Source: Celoporthe dispersa
Taxonomy: Eukaryota; Ascomycota; Sordariomycetes; Diaporthales; Cryphonectriaceae
Direction: 5' to 3'
DNA: 64,000 bases
Assembly: GCA_016584495.1 (NCBI GenBank)
Contig: WAID01000006.1
Span: 2,604,001 to 2,668,000 of the forward strand
Positions 11,528 through 21,545 of the stretch are shown one piece after another; positions within the stretch are counted from its first letter, which is position 1, and the number at the start of each line of letters is the position of its first letter. The notes beneath the pieces are model-generated. The model did no database searches. It worked only from the letters and a program-made list of their open reading frames with translations, and was not told where the DNA came from. The position numbers and the translations under genes were made by a program.

Positions 11528-13423
11528 ACTGAGACGCTGCCACCAGAGGAGACGTGCTGCTCACTGACATGTCGATCAGTACAGAACAGTCACGCGGTTG
11601 TACATCCACCGTTACAAACAAGGTAGATGGGCCATCCCGCTGTGCCATAGTACTTGATGGTACGCCGACAAAGTACCATGCATGCCTCGTACACACCTCA
11701 CAACCGCCATGGTGCTCAAAGTTCCTCGTATGATCTTTCTTGAAACCCCCGGGGATTTGCTCTCGCCTTACTATTGGGATCCTAGGGCCACGTGTATCAC
11801 CCACACCACCCCTCCTGCTCCGGGACCCTCTTTCCCCCACTCGAGACACCTGCTCTTCTGAGAGGAGGGGCGGGATGCACCTCCAGCCCTGCATGCACAT
11901 GGCATCTCTGTAGACTAAGGCGCTAAGAAGCGTTCACTGATTCGAAGGTTTACGCATCAGAGTTGCAGTGGCTCCCGTCTCTCGACCAAATCAGGTCTCA
12001 GAAAAAGCTACAAGCTTCCCGTGTTTTGGAGGGAGGCCGGGGGGGTGTGTGTGGAAATTGCTGGCTCGTCTGGCGGCATACCCCGTCCCTCGCTGCGGCA
12101 TGACCTCTTCAAAGTGCTGATTAGCACCGGCAGTCGCTGACCATGTCCAGGGCGCTGCCCTCAATTTTCAGCCCAGCTAGGCGGGCTGTCGCAAGCTATA
12201 TGTCGAGCGGGTGGCATACAATCAATTCCTTGGGGGCCAGAAAATGCGAGATCCGTGTCGTGCGAATACTGCTGGGAGCTAGCCAGCTTGAGTGCTGGCC
12301 CCCCCCTCGGATGAAAGAAAGGGTAGCGCTGGGCGCAGAAATGAGCGTGTCGGGTTCGACCTCGACTGGGCTTGTCGTTGCACCCTATGGTACACATAAC
12401 AGGCAGGGTACCAGCTGCTGGCCGTGCATGTCCGCCCTCGCCCTCAGCTGCAAGTCGTCGCACTAGCCGCGAGACATATGCCAAATGCGTCAAAAAGCTG
12501 GCGTATCGTTGTGCTCGAGAGTTTCGAGGCTGCTAGAATTCCTGCCGAGCCTCGCGACATCATGTGCAGTGGGTCACGCCAACTCAAATGTTTCTGGCCA
12601 AGACGCCCAAGCCATGGAGCCTGCTACTTGACTGTCGACCTGGCCCTCCAGACGATCCCGGCCGTTCCGGGCACATCTTATCTCAGCACCCTGTCAAAAG
12701 TTTAAACTCGCTATGAAGGGTGCACCAACGGCGATCACTAAACATTCAGATCGGAGACAGCGGGAGGCCCAGGCGGGCGAGGGATTCGGATGTCGCCAAG
12801 TCTCTATGCCTGCATATAGTAATAATGCAGGACACTTATAATACCGAAAGGCTCGGACTGTTGGGGGCCCTCTGGTGTCTCATGATTCTGGGCATCTGAC
12901 ACTACCTACCAACTTGACCGAGTCTCAAGTAGATTTCGCTTTTAGGTCGACTGATTGAAACTGCTCTCTGCGCGCATGGCAAATAATCTGTTACGCTCGG
13001 TTTCTTCAAGGCCATCCAGGCACACTCTCTTAAGTTTCCTGCCCGTTGGCATTCGCAAGGGAGGATCTGTGCGGCTCCAAGTTTGCCTACATCTTATACC
13101 ATACGGCTCACTCAATCTCCTTCATGCCTAGTCTTAAACCCATCAAAACAACTAGGAAAATACAGATATGTCCCATTTACGCAGTAATTACCTGCAATCA
13201 CAGCACCCACTATATAGGTAATAATGACGAATCTGAACATAACAGATGATAAATAGTCCATTCCACAGTCTTGACGTCACAACAACGTCCTATAGAAGGG
13301 ACTTGCAAGAAAGCCCAACTCTTGAACGCGCATTGATATGTCAGAGACAGTGTAAACCACATCTCACCATCATGTTCCCCCCCCCCCCCAAGACCCGCCA
13401 AGTCCCTCTTCGCAAGCTTCAAA

Positions 13424-14218
13424 ATGAAGACCGCGATCACCGGCGCCCGCGGCACCGTCGGCCGCGAGGTCGTCAAGCTCTGCGCCAAGGAGGGCCGCCA
13501 CACAGCGCAGATCAGCCGCGGCGACCAGAAGCACGGCGGGACGTCCAGCTCGGAGATGGGGACCGCGGCGACCGGCTACGAAGCCACGATGCAAGCCCTG
13601 CAGGACTGTAATGCCCTTGTCCACCTGGCGGCCGTGCCGAACCCGCCGGGCTAGCCCCACTGGCAGACACACCAAAACAACGTGTGCACTCCTTGAACGG
13701 GCTCTGCGCCGCGGTTTAGGTTGGGATCCGCAGGGTGTCCTATGCAAGCTCCGTCAACGCCATCGGCCTGGCCTACAGGAGCGGGCCGCCGCGGTTGCCG
13801 TATTTTCCCATCGATGAGGACTATCCGTGCCACCCGAGCGACGCCTACGGGCTCCCTAAGCTTGAGGCTGAGGCCGCGACGCAGGCGTTCCCCAACTGGT
13901 TCCCAGGCATGCAGATTGCGTGCCTCCGGGCCCATTAGGTCGAGAAGCGGGCGTCAAGCGCCTGCGGGGCTTGGTCAGCTCCTGAACGATGGCGGGGCCG
14001 TGTCTCTTGGGCGTGACGAATAGTGACCGCTAAGAGGGCAGTGAGTCTTTGAAATTATTGCGCCGAATACTACGCTTGATGGCACAATTAGTGGGGATCT
14101 GGCGAAGAATTATCATCCTGAGACGGATTTGAGAGGTGGCAGGACCAGCAATAGGGCGTTTTGGACGTCGGACAAGGCGGAGAGGATGTTGAGCTGGACT
14201 CATCATGAGAAGGAGTAG
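13424..14218 (+). pseudogene. decayed NAD-dependent epimerase/dehydratase (extended SDR)
   Basis: The N-terminus has the Rossmann signature ITGARGTVGREV. It is followed by VHLAAVPNP, then VSYASSVNAIG and a Y-x3-K element (YGLPK), and a C-terminus with FEIIAPNT and TSDKAERMLSW ending at TAG 14216-14218. This is the order and spacing of fungal epimerase-like SDRs. The reading frame is broken several times: TAG after NPPG (13,652), at least one frame change near 13,680, TAG in the AAV-VGIRRV stretch, TAG after CLRAH (13,936), and further stops around 14,020-14,045. No intron arrangement removes them all. Several stops could be C-to-T or G-to-A changes of Gln or Trp codons. The substrate cannot be inferred. 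Confidence 0.85.
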
Positions 14219-15383
14219 AAGTTTACTGGTGGCATCAGTGTTTCTTTCTCCCCTCCCCCCTCCCCCTTTTTTTTTTCTTCTTCAAAAGGCAGAAGTTCAC
14301 CGGATAGACAAAATCACATGTCAAATCAGACTAGATCTGTATGATTTCTCAATCAGTAGGCAAATGATATATCCCATTGTCAATCTTGTAGTCAAAAACT
14401 ACGCCCTCACATATGGTCACCCTTCGAATATCTTTGACGAGCTGAGGAGATTGTGCTCACTCGTGCCGTCTTTCTTTGAATCTCACAGCATCCGCGGAAC
14501 AATAATAACAGACCAGTCAACTACATCTAAGCAGCCCTCTCAACCCAACGGCGAAGGCATCTTCAATGCAACACATAGTTGTACCACATGTATCGTTCGT
14601 GTTATTCTTTCGATTTAATAGATTAGCATATTTGGTCGTGTATCGTAAAAGCTCTACCCTTTGAAAAGAGTATGAGTATATTGTGGCCCAGAAGGGACCC
14701 TGAGTGATATGGATAGGAATATAGGAAAAGTCTTGAGAGAGGTTGAGTTGACCGGTGGAGCACTAGAACATCGAACAACCATTAATCTTTGTGTCAATAT
14801 TCAAATTTTAGCCATGACCAATGCTAGTTGCGTCAAGTGTTATATGTAGCTGTGGGGAAGGTGATTTCTTGCAAAAAAACGTCTAGTCGTGCATTATTGT
14901 CACTACCCTCTTCATTTTCCAGCCCACAGATGATGAACGAGCCCTGGACACCCTGGTGCATCGCCAACTGCGACACCAGCCGCCTCTCCGTTCTCTCAGC
15001 CGCGATATCATTAGGGATTTATCTGGTCATAGCTTCAAAATCGGCGTGCCTGTTCATCGGTCTTACGACACGAGGCTATCTTTGTCACCGCGCTCCCCAG
15101 GTCTTCGAAGGGATCACCTCGAATGACCTCTGTACTTGATCAATAGCAGTCAAGAAGTTTGAAGTTTCGGCATATATTGTGACGAGTCTGCCACTCGTTT
15201 ATTCTCCGTGCATCTTTGTTGGCGGGCATCCACTTCGGATAACGACGACAGTAGAATCCACTATAGCCCATGCAGGTGACACCACCAGTAGATTGTGATG
15301 TGCTGAGCCTCTCAAGTTCGCCAAAGCTCTCACGCCTTTCACCGCAGAGATATCGCGGTGCCTGGCTGAAACCAAAGGCCGCG
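14219..15383. other. intergenic, AT-richer than the flanks
   Basis: 3' flank of the epimerase remnant and 3' flank of the minus-strand RRM-like gene. T-rich and C-rich runs lie near 14,250-14,280. No coding region, repeat or RNA gene is supported. Confidence 0.5.
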
Positions 15384-16706
15384 TTAGACAGCTTGACCAG
15401 ACATTTTAGCTCGTGTCGGACCGATCTGATCGTTGCTGAATACCGCGATACAATCGTTTCCAAGCCCGCACCCGCTTCTGACGTTCTTGCTCCAGGACTT
15501 CCATCGCCTCGATATTGATATCAACACTGTTGCCTTGGGGGCATCATCTGTCTCAGCCCCTTCCGGGCTCATGATCTGTGCAAGACGAGATGGGAGCGCA
15601 CTCTTACTGGCCAGAGGAGTATCCTTTGGATCTCTCAAATTGGCCCACTTCCGTTTGCCTTCCGTCTGGCTCATCCCACCCATGTAGACGGCGTTGCCGG
15701 TATTCTTCCTGTCCCTCGGGTAGAGTTTCTTGTTCCAGCATGGGTCATGGCCCAGCGAAATCGACACTCGGCCCTGGAAATGCCGCCTCAGGACTTGGAG
15801 GAGAACCCTGGCCTGCCTCTGGTTGTTGAAGAAGCGCCACTCCATCAAGTGCTGGCCGCTGGGAAGTTTGTACCACCTGATAGGCTCCGAAGTGAGGCCT
15901 AGGGGACCCAAGGCCCGCACAACCTGGTCGTTGCCGAGCAGCAGCTTGTGCAGACGCTCCTCACTGAAGTCCCCCACATCCCGGTCCCCACGCAGGTAGA
16001 GCACGCGCGAGGAGTTCTCGCTCAAGTCATTCCCTCTGAACGCACGGTCGTAGTATATAGCGACATGCGGAGGCTGACCGCGAATCAGAAACGTGCCTTG
16101 CTTGGCGAGGCGCACAAGATCCTGCGGCGCGGCCTCGTGGTCGAACAGTACGATGGCGGCCCTCAAGTCCCTGCCGTTCTTGGTGTAGACCTTGTCTAGG
16201 AGGTCCACGGATAGCACGCGGCCTACAGGTGCAGTTTTCGCAATCCCTCGCACGATGTCGAGGTGCGTCACCATCGGATCGAGCCCGAAGATACGGGCGA
16301 AGCGGTAGAACTGCGGCCGCTGTGCAGCAACATCCTGTGTCCGGGCCAGTAAAGGCTGAGAGGGGCGATTTTGGGTCGGAGTTTGGATCGACGTTGCGAT
16401 TGGAGTCCCGGCCCTGCGGCCTCCGAAACCGATGTTCGATCCGTTCTCTTCCGAGCTCCCAGATCCAGATGGTGAATCCTCTAGGCTAGGCCCGGTGGTC
16501 TTATTATCGAAATCTACATCGCTTTTATTTACTGTTGCTGAGTGCGACACCGGGCCAGGAACGGCGCCGGCCTCATCAGGAGCGCGAGAAGACGTCGATG
16601 ACGATGAGTATCGTGATCGGCCTGACGAGGTTCGTGACCTGAGTGCGACACAGGACCGGAGTGCTCGAAGGCCCAACTTTGGGGTATTGGCTTGAAGGAG
16701 AGACAT
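15384..16706 (-). CDS. hypothetical protein with RRM-like segments and a mitochondrial-type N-terminus
   Basis: Single open frame of 440 codons from ATG 16706. The N-terminal 45 residues are rich in Arg, Ser, Leu and Ala with no acidic residues, as in a mitochondrial presequence. Residues about 45-120 are low-complexity Ser/Thr/Gly/Pro. Two segments look like RNA-recognition folds: one around VGRVLSVDLLDK..DLRAAIVLFDHE, the other around SRVLYLRGDRDVGDFSEERLHKLL with LMEWRFFNNQRQARVLLQVL. A conserved-looking GHDPCWNKKLYPR follows. Many fungi have an uncharacterised family of this layout. Function is unknown; a mitochondrial RNA-binding role is inference from the N-terminus. The C-terminal 40 residues look less protein-like and could hide an intron. 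Confidence 0.7.
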   Translation of the reverse strand: MSLLQANTPKLGLRALRSCVALRSRTSSGRSRYSSSSTSSRAPDEAGAVPGPVSHSATVNKSDVDFDNKTTGPSLEDSPSGSGSSEENGSNIGFGGRRAGTPIATSIQTPTQNRPSQPLLARTQDVAAQRPQFYRFARIFGLDPMVTHLDIVRGIAKTAPVGRVLSVDLLDKVYTKNGRDLRAAIVLFDHEAAPQDLVRLAKQGTFLIRGQPPHVAIYYDRAFRGNDLSENSSRVLYLRGDRDVGDFSEERLHKLLLGNDQVVRALGPLGLTSEPIRWYKLPSGQHLMEWRFFNNQRQARVLLQVLRRHFQGRVSISLGHDPCWNKKLYPRDRKNTGNAVYMGGMSQTEGKRKWANLRDPKDTPLASKSALPSRLAQIMSPEGAETDDAPKATVLISISRRWKSWSKNVRSGCGLGNDCIAVFSNDQIGPTRAKMSGQAV

Positions 16707-17028
16707 AGGCGGCGGCAATCTGCTCAAGCCTGCGATGCCTCGATATGTGCCATCAACGTCCGCGTGTTCGGCAAAGATGAACGAGGTTACTGCTTTTAGG
16801 CTCTAATTATCCTACTCCAATTTTTTAAAATATTCTGGAAGGCCCCGGTCTACCCCTAACCCTGAGCGCGGTCGTCCGCAGATCCTACCAAAGTCCCTAT
16901 GATCAGGTTTCTCATTCTCTACTCTAAAAACATCCAAGTCTATTCAGGTTTGAAATACATCTAGATCTATCATGTCTTTTCTTCCAGGTTCTAAATTAGC
17001 TCATGAAGTGAAAAATTCTCGGCTCTGT
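16707..17028. other. short spacer between two minus-strand genes
   Basis: Promoter region of the RRM-like gene and 3' flank of the LRR kinase gene. It is AT-rich around 16,820-17,000. No other feature is seen. Confidence 0.5.
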
Positions 17029-18452
17029 CTAATTGCGAAGACTTTTGCCTAGGTGACTCTGACCCGCGCCAGCAGCGAGGCCATTCTTACTTGACACCAG
17101 CTCCAAGCCCGCGATGATCTCCGTGAAGACAGGGCGTGCAGCAACTTCTGGGACGCAGCAACGCCGGTGGAGGTCCTGGAGCAACACCAACAGGTGCGCA
17201 CTCCCCTCTGCACGCACAAGACTCAGAACATCTTCTATCAGGTGCGCCAGGGCGAGGACCTCCAGTTTCTCCAGCAGCGGCGAGCTGGTCGGGCCATAAA
17301 CCGTGGCAGCACCGAAGTCGCCTAGTAATGCGTGACCGTCCGAGTCCGTGAGGATGTTGTGTGCGTACAGGTCTCCATGAGCGATATTTTTCGAGTGTAG
17401 ATGCGCCGTGGCTGATGCAATGCCAGTCAGGATGTTAAGAGCCTTGTCGAGCTCCAATATCGCATCCACTGGGTATGTGTCTCTCGTGCAGGTCTCCAGC
17501 GAGGGCGGTTGTCCCAGGGTGAGGTAGTGAGGAGGGATGAGTTGCATGACGAGACCTCCCTTGAAAGAACCGCCGGCCTCGTCTGGATGGTCCTGGATCT
17601 GGCCAAGAACATCGATGATGTTCTCGTGCTGGCCTGCTGCTATGCAAGCTCGCATCTCATCCAGTGGGGTGCCGTCGCTCGTCAGTGCCCCTTTGAAGAG
17701 CTTGATCGCGACTGAAAGCCTCGATTCCTGGTCGATCCGCCAGAGGCCTTTCAATATGATGCCGGATGCTCCCTGTCCAAGCGTTTCATGGACCTCAAGG
17801 TCGGACCAAGCCACGTGTGCAAGCCTGGTATGCGCATGACCGTTCGTGTGCACTGGGACTCTGTCCGTCTCCTCGATCGGCGTGGAGCAAGGATTGCCAG
17901 CGAAGCTGAGGAAGGCCAACTCAGGCATTTCGAACAGCCACTCTGGGAGTGATCTCAGTCTGTTCGAGCTGAGGCGCAACAGACCCAGCTTCTTGCATTC
18001 CCGCATCTCCTTGGGTAATAACTCAAGCTGATTGCCCGCCAGCATACACTTTTGTAGTCTGCCACAGTTGCTAATGCTTCTTGGCAAGCTCGCCAGCTTG
18101 TTATCCGTTAGGATCAGCCATCGAAGCCTGGGCGGAAGAGCGTCTTCGGGGATGGAAGTCATGCCGTTTCCACGAAATGCGACCATTTCTAGCTGGGGGC
18201 AGGAACCCAGCTCCCTCGGGAAGGTCTTGAATTGGCATTGCGAGAAGAAGGCGATTTTGAGCTTCGGCAGACTCTGTCCAAAAATCCGAGGGGGAGAGAG
18301 GAGAGGCCTGTGCCCGAGAGATCGAGCTGCTCGAGCGTCTGGCCGAGATCCAATATCTCTTTAGGGAATGTTTCCAGGGCACAAGTCAGCTTGAGCGCTC
18401 TCAGGGCCTTGTCTTGGTAGCCTCCTCTCTGGAGCACCTCGAGGTCGTGCAT
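17029..18452 (-). CDS. leucine-rich-repeat protein kinase of bacterial type (one frame break)
   Basis: From ATG 18452: an N-terminal block of LxxLxLSxNxLxxLP repeats (about residues 20-175), then a protein kinase domain. Visible kinase elements are a Gly-rich loop (LGQGASGIILKG), a VAIKLFKG lysine, the catalytic loop HGDLYAHNIL (HGD replaces HRD; Asp and Asn kept) and GDFGAATVYG. The kinase domain is compact (about 250 residues) and closely matches a family common in Pseudomonas and Burkholderia (LRR-containing protein kinase family protein), including the linked phrase RLRWLILTDNKL. Around 18,265-18,295 the frame changes by one base inside the repeats; one more base in the T5 run (minus strand) restores a regular repeat. 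No introns are evident. Substrate and role are unknown. Transfer from bacteria is an inference. Confidence 0.82.
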
Positions 18453-18522
18453 ATTAGCGAGCTGGAGTCAGGCTCTTGGAGCGCAAGGAGAAGACAGAGT
18501 GCAAGATGGAGAAAGAAAAAAA

Positions 18523-18553
<31 letters not shown>

Positions 18554-19293
18554 GATCACACTCTCTGTTAGATCAATCTCGCGATATGTGAACCCCTTGG
18601 GCCGGTGCGTTGCTCCGGCCCAGCCATCCTGGCGCGTGTGGATCCGGGGACGTTCTCAGGGGTAACACTTTCGTCCTACGATAAGCATGATAAGCATTGC
18701 ACCGTCTACAGTAGTCCAATTTAGCCTTGAGGGAGAGGACTGGTCAAGCTGGACTATGGATTAGAAGGAGTTTCTTCGCGCTGAAGCGGGATCCAGGCAG
18801 GGCAGGGAAGGAGAGAAGAGACCGGAATCTCGCACGATGACAGAAGCCCTGAAGCAGCAGGTCTTGGAGGGTGTGAACAGTAGATGGTCCTGTGAGTTTC
18901 AGGTATGGTTGCTGATCTTGCCCTGGTGCTGCAAAAGATGCTGACTTGCCTCACTTGAGGATCATTGTTGGATATTGCTATGGAACTTCGAGTCTATCAT
19001 GAAAGAATTGGAGCAAAATCAACCCCCCCCCGGGAGGCTCAATTGTGGGACGGCGCTAAAGCCTTGAACTGAGGCAGGGGTCTGGAGAACTAGGCCCCCA
19101 CTTTTGATGCTGGGTGGAGCTCGGGCCACTCCGCTCACATGGAATACCTGCATGCCGCGCTTTCAACAACATCTTTCTAAAGCCACTCAACTTCGTCACA
19201 TTTACATCCAACTCAGCACCCTCTCCATGTGACATTCGCACCAAAGCCGCGAGATCCCCGAACGAGCCGAAGATCCTACCACCCACTGTCAGG
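18453..19293. other. divergent promoter region with a long A tract
   Basis: Lies between the start of the LRR kinase gene (-) and TAF8 (+). It holds an A28 tract (18526-18553) and a short C run at 19,023-19,031. The TAF8 frame is open upstream to 19,114, but the first ATG with family support is 19294, so 19,114-19,293 is taken as 5'-UTR. Confidence 0.55.
18526..18553. repeat. poly(A) tract, 28 bases
   Basis: Uninterrupted A run preceded by smaller A runs. It lies in the promoter region between divergent genes; such poly(dA:dT) tracts exclude nucleosomes. It could also be the 3' end of an old retroposed copy, but I see no flanking duplication. Confidence 0.9.
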
Positions 19294-20415
19294 ATGAGCG
19301 AGGAAGCGTCGCGTAAGCGCATGTCGCCTTCTACCGATGAGGATCCTCCCGCCAAACGCCAGCGCACCGAGTCGGCGAGCACGCCGAAGTCAGTGGACGT
19401 CCCAGCTCCACCTGCCGCAGCACTTGTGGACGGTGGCGCCATCAGCATAGAGGAGCAGCCGAACGAGTACCATGTGAACAGGACGGCATTGCAACGCTCG
19501 ATCGCGCTTGCGCTTGAGCACGTTGGTTTCGACTCCGCTACCGAGGAGGCCATGGAGAGCTTCACGCTGATGACGGAGACATGTCAGTCCGCCACTTGTG
19601 CGCTGGTGCAAGATGAATGTGCACCTTTTTGTTTCTCTATTTGCTGACAGCGGACATCCACAGACCTCGCATCTCTATGCGAGGACGTCATGTCCAGAGC
19701 CAACCACGCCCGCAGAAACATGACGATACCAACAGACTTCGAGCAGTCCTTCAATTACTTCAACGTCGACCTGACCAACTTAAAAAGGCATCGTCGTAAT
19801 GCGATCCCACGGGAAAAGATACGAGCACCTGAGCAAGAGACGGATCTCCTCGAGGGGATCAACGCCTTTAGGGACCTGCCGACCATCGACCAAGAGCTCA
19901 GCGGCAAGCCCGACAAGGACACAAAAGCCTACATACCCAAATACTTCCCTGACTTTCCCAGTACCCACACCTATAAATACACCCCGACCGATATCGAATC
20001 CGTCACGGTGCGCACACCTATCCACGAGGCAAACAGCGAGGCGAGGGGTAATGCTCCTCCAGCACCCGACTGGCGCGGTGACCCTAAGAAGATCCGTGAG
20101 GCGGCAGCTGTACAGGCAAAGCAGGCCGAAGAAGCACTGCGGAAACTCGTGCGTGCTAGCAAGATGGCAAGTCTGAAGGACCTACGCAGCACCGCCGAGA
20201 AGAACCCCGTGGCGAAGGTGAAGTACGACTTGTGGGAGGACATGATGAAGGAGATGATCGAGGAGCGCGGTTCGGCAAACCGCAAGAACGATGCGGCTAG
20301 GAAAGATGTTGCGGACCACAGCATGATCGCAAATTCCCAAAAGAAGTACTTTCGACGGGAGATACCTCGATCTCAGAAGAAGAAGCTGGGAGCGGCTCTT
20401 GGGGGGCAGAGCTGA
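19294..20415 (+). CDS. taf8: TFIID subunit TAF8
   Basis: Two exons, 19294-19582 and 19664-20415, joined across an 81-base GT-AG intron in consistent phase (346 residues). A basic Pro/Ser-rich N-terminus leads into a histone-fold (Bromo_TP type) domain at about 60-135: TALQRSIALALEHVGFDSA, then a helix ending MTETYLASLCEDVM, and NMTIPTDFEQSF. The TAF8 C-terminal signature follows (PDFPSTHTYKYTPTD, about 185-200), with a Lys/Glu-rich coiled segment to the end. TAF8 pairs with TAF10 and sits in the TFIID core for RNA polymerase II initiation. The gene is intact and the start is chosen by family length. Confidence 0.9.
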
Positions 20416-21545
20416 GGAAATGGGCTTCAGTTTTCGGCTACGTCAATGTTGGTGCAATCCCACCGGACCCAGCGAGCGACTACCGCAGTGCTTGGCTCAG
20501 TCCACGGACAGCCTCGCGCTGTTGCTGGTGGTCACTGGATGGACGTAATGTGAGAGCATTCATCACCCAAACCTGGATGGCCTTTTTCTTATCGTTCTCG
20601 GATGCAGGTTTCATTCCTGCTGGAATCATTCCGCTTGTCGGGCTGTCTAAGCAGTTCACCCCAGTCAGCATGTGGCTGAGGGTATCAAGTGGTGTTCCAG
20701 AAGTTATTACTGGGCGCGGCAAAATCTGCCATTTCGATAGCCAGCAGCTCGCAGAACAACACCGGGAGATCAACTTCTTGTTCGGTCATATTCTTGAGGC
20801 CTGAGGACCAATGCAAATGGCGCATTGCGAGCATGAAGATACATATATCAGCAGAAATTAGGGCATATGTTTCTTGAAGGCAGCCTAAGGGCGCAAGCAA
20901 GGCGTTGGGGTAAATGGTCTGCGACATTTCATGACGACAAGGAGGCCGGAATACTTTAGCGAAGCATCGTACTGGTATCAAATACACGAAGCTGGCATCT
21001 GCTTCTCACACTTCTATCCGAACATTGACGCCCTCCCTGGCACAAGTGTCCCAGCCTTTTGGCGTTTATCTTGTTTGCGAGATGTGGCTTATACAGATGT
21101 GTAGGACCCGTTTGAGTCTATAGGTGCTCGGCCGAGTCTGATAGTGTCCCTTGTTCCTACTGTAATAGCTGGCTGCCATCGCTCGTTTTCTTACGTCCAT
21201 TTGTCCTTATTCACGAGGACAAGAAGTGAGCTGTCTGCCCAGAACGAAGACTTGTCGTTGAAGAGCAGCTGGCTAGCAACTGGGCCCCTGACTAAGCGGG
21301 GACTTGCCAGCTGCCCATACAAAATTTTCGGCCCCACTTACCACCCTGTGATTGGGCTAACGCTAATTTTCTGCTCGCACACTTCAGCTCCAGAATTTGG
21401 TTTGGCGGCCGGTCTCGTATCGTTGCGACCTTGGAAATCTTCAGGCCAATTGAAGCTCGACCATACCCAGCCCTTTCCCCTTCCCATCCTCCAAGACCTG
21501 CCTCTTTGTTGATCCGTTTTCCTATCGTCGACGAAGAACTTCAGT
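20416..21545. other. intergenic: TAF8 3' flank and RACK1 promoter/leader
   Basis: Apart from a weak minus-strand candidate (20480-20987, listed separately) I see no gene. The last 120 bases before 21,546 are pyrimidine-rich (CCCTTTCCCCTTCCC and similar), typical of a highly expressed translation-related gene leader. Confidence 0.5.
20480..20987 (-). CDS. weak candidate small gene or remnant
   Basis: On the minus strand two overlapping open frames look protein-like in succession: 20987-20685 (with YPNALLAPLGCLQETYALIS and EVDLPVLFCELLAIEMADF) and then 20773-20480 (with DTLSHMLTGVN and KKAIQVWVMNALTLRP). They differ by one base, near 20,700-20,720. An acceptor-like CCTCAG also precedes the second half of the first segment, so the true exon limits are unclear. 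I recognise no family. It could be an orphan gene, a remnant or chance. Confidence 0.25.

Larger units (their letters stand above)
9939..13423. other. long gene-free, repeat-rich interval
   Basis: I find no supported gene in about 3.5 kb. It contains T-rich and CT-rich tracts (about 10,430-10,470 and 10,613-10,635), a TCC microsatellite and a TC microsatellite (listed separately), a G7 run near 12,039 and a C10 run (13,379-13,388) just before the epimerase remnant. Short open frames occur on both strands without domain-like sequence or linked exons. Confidence 0.5.

Noticed and set aside
16850..16865. CCCCTAACCCT, a telomere-like motif
   Set aside because: A single partial copy inside a promoter region; not an array.
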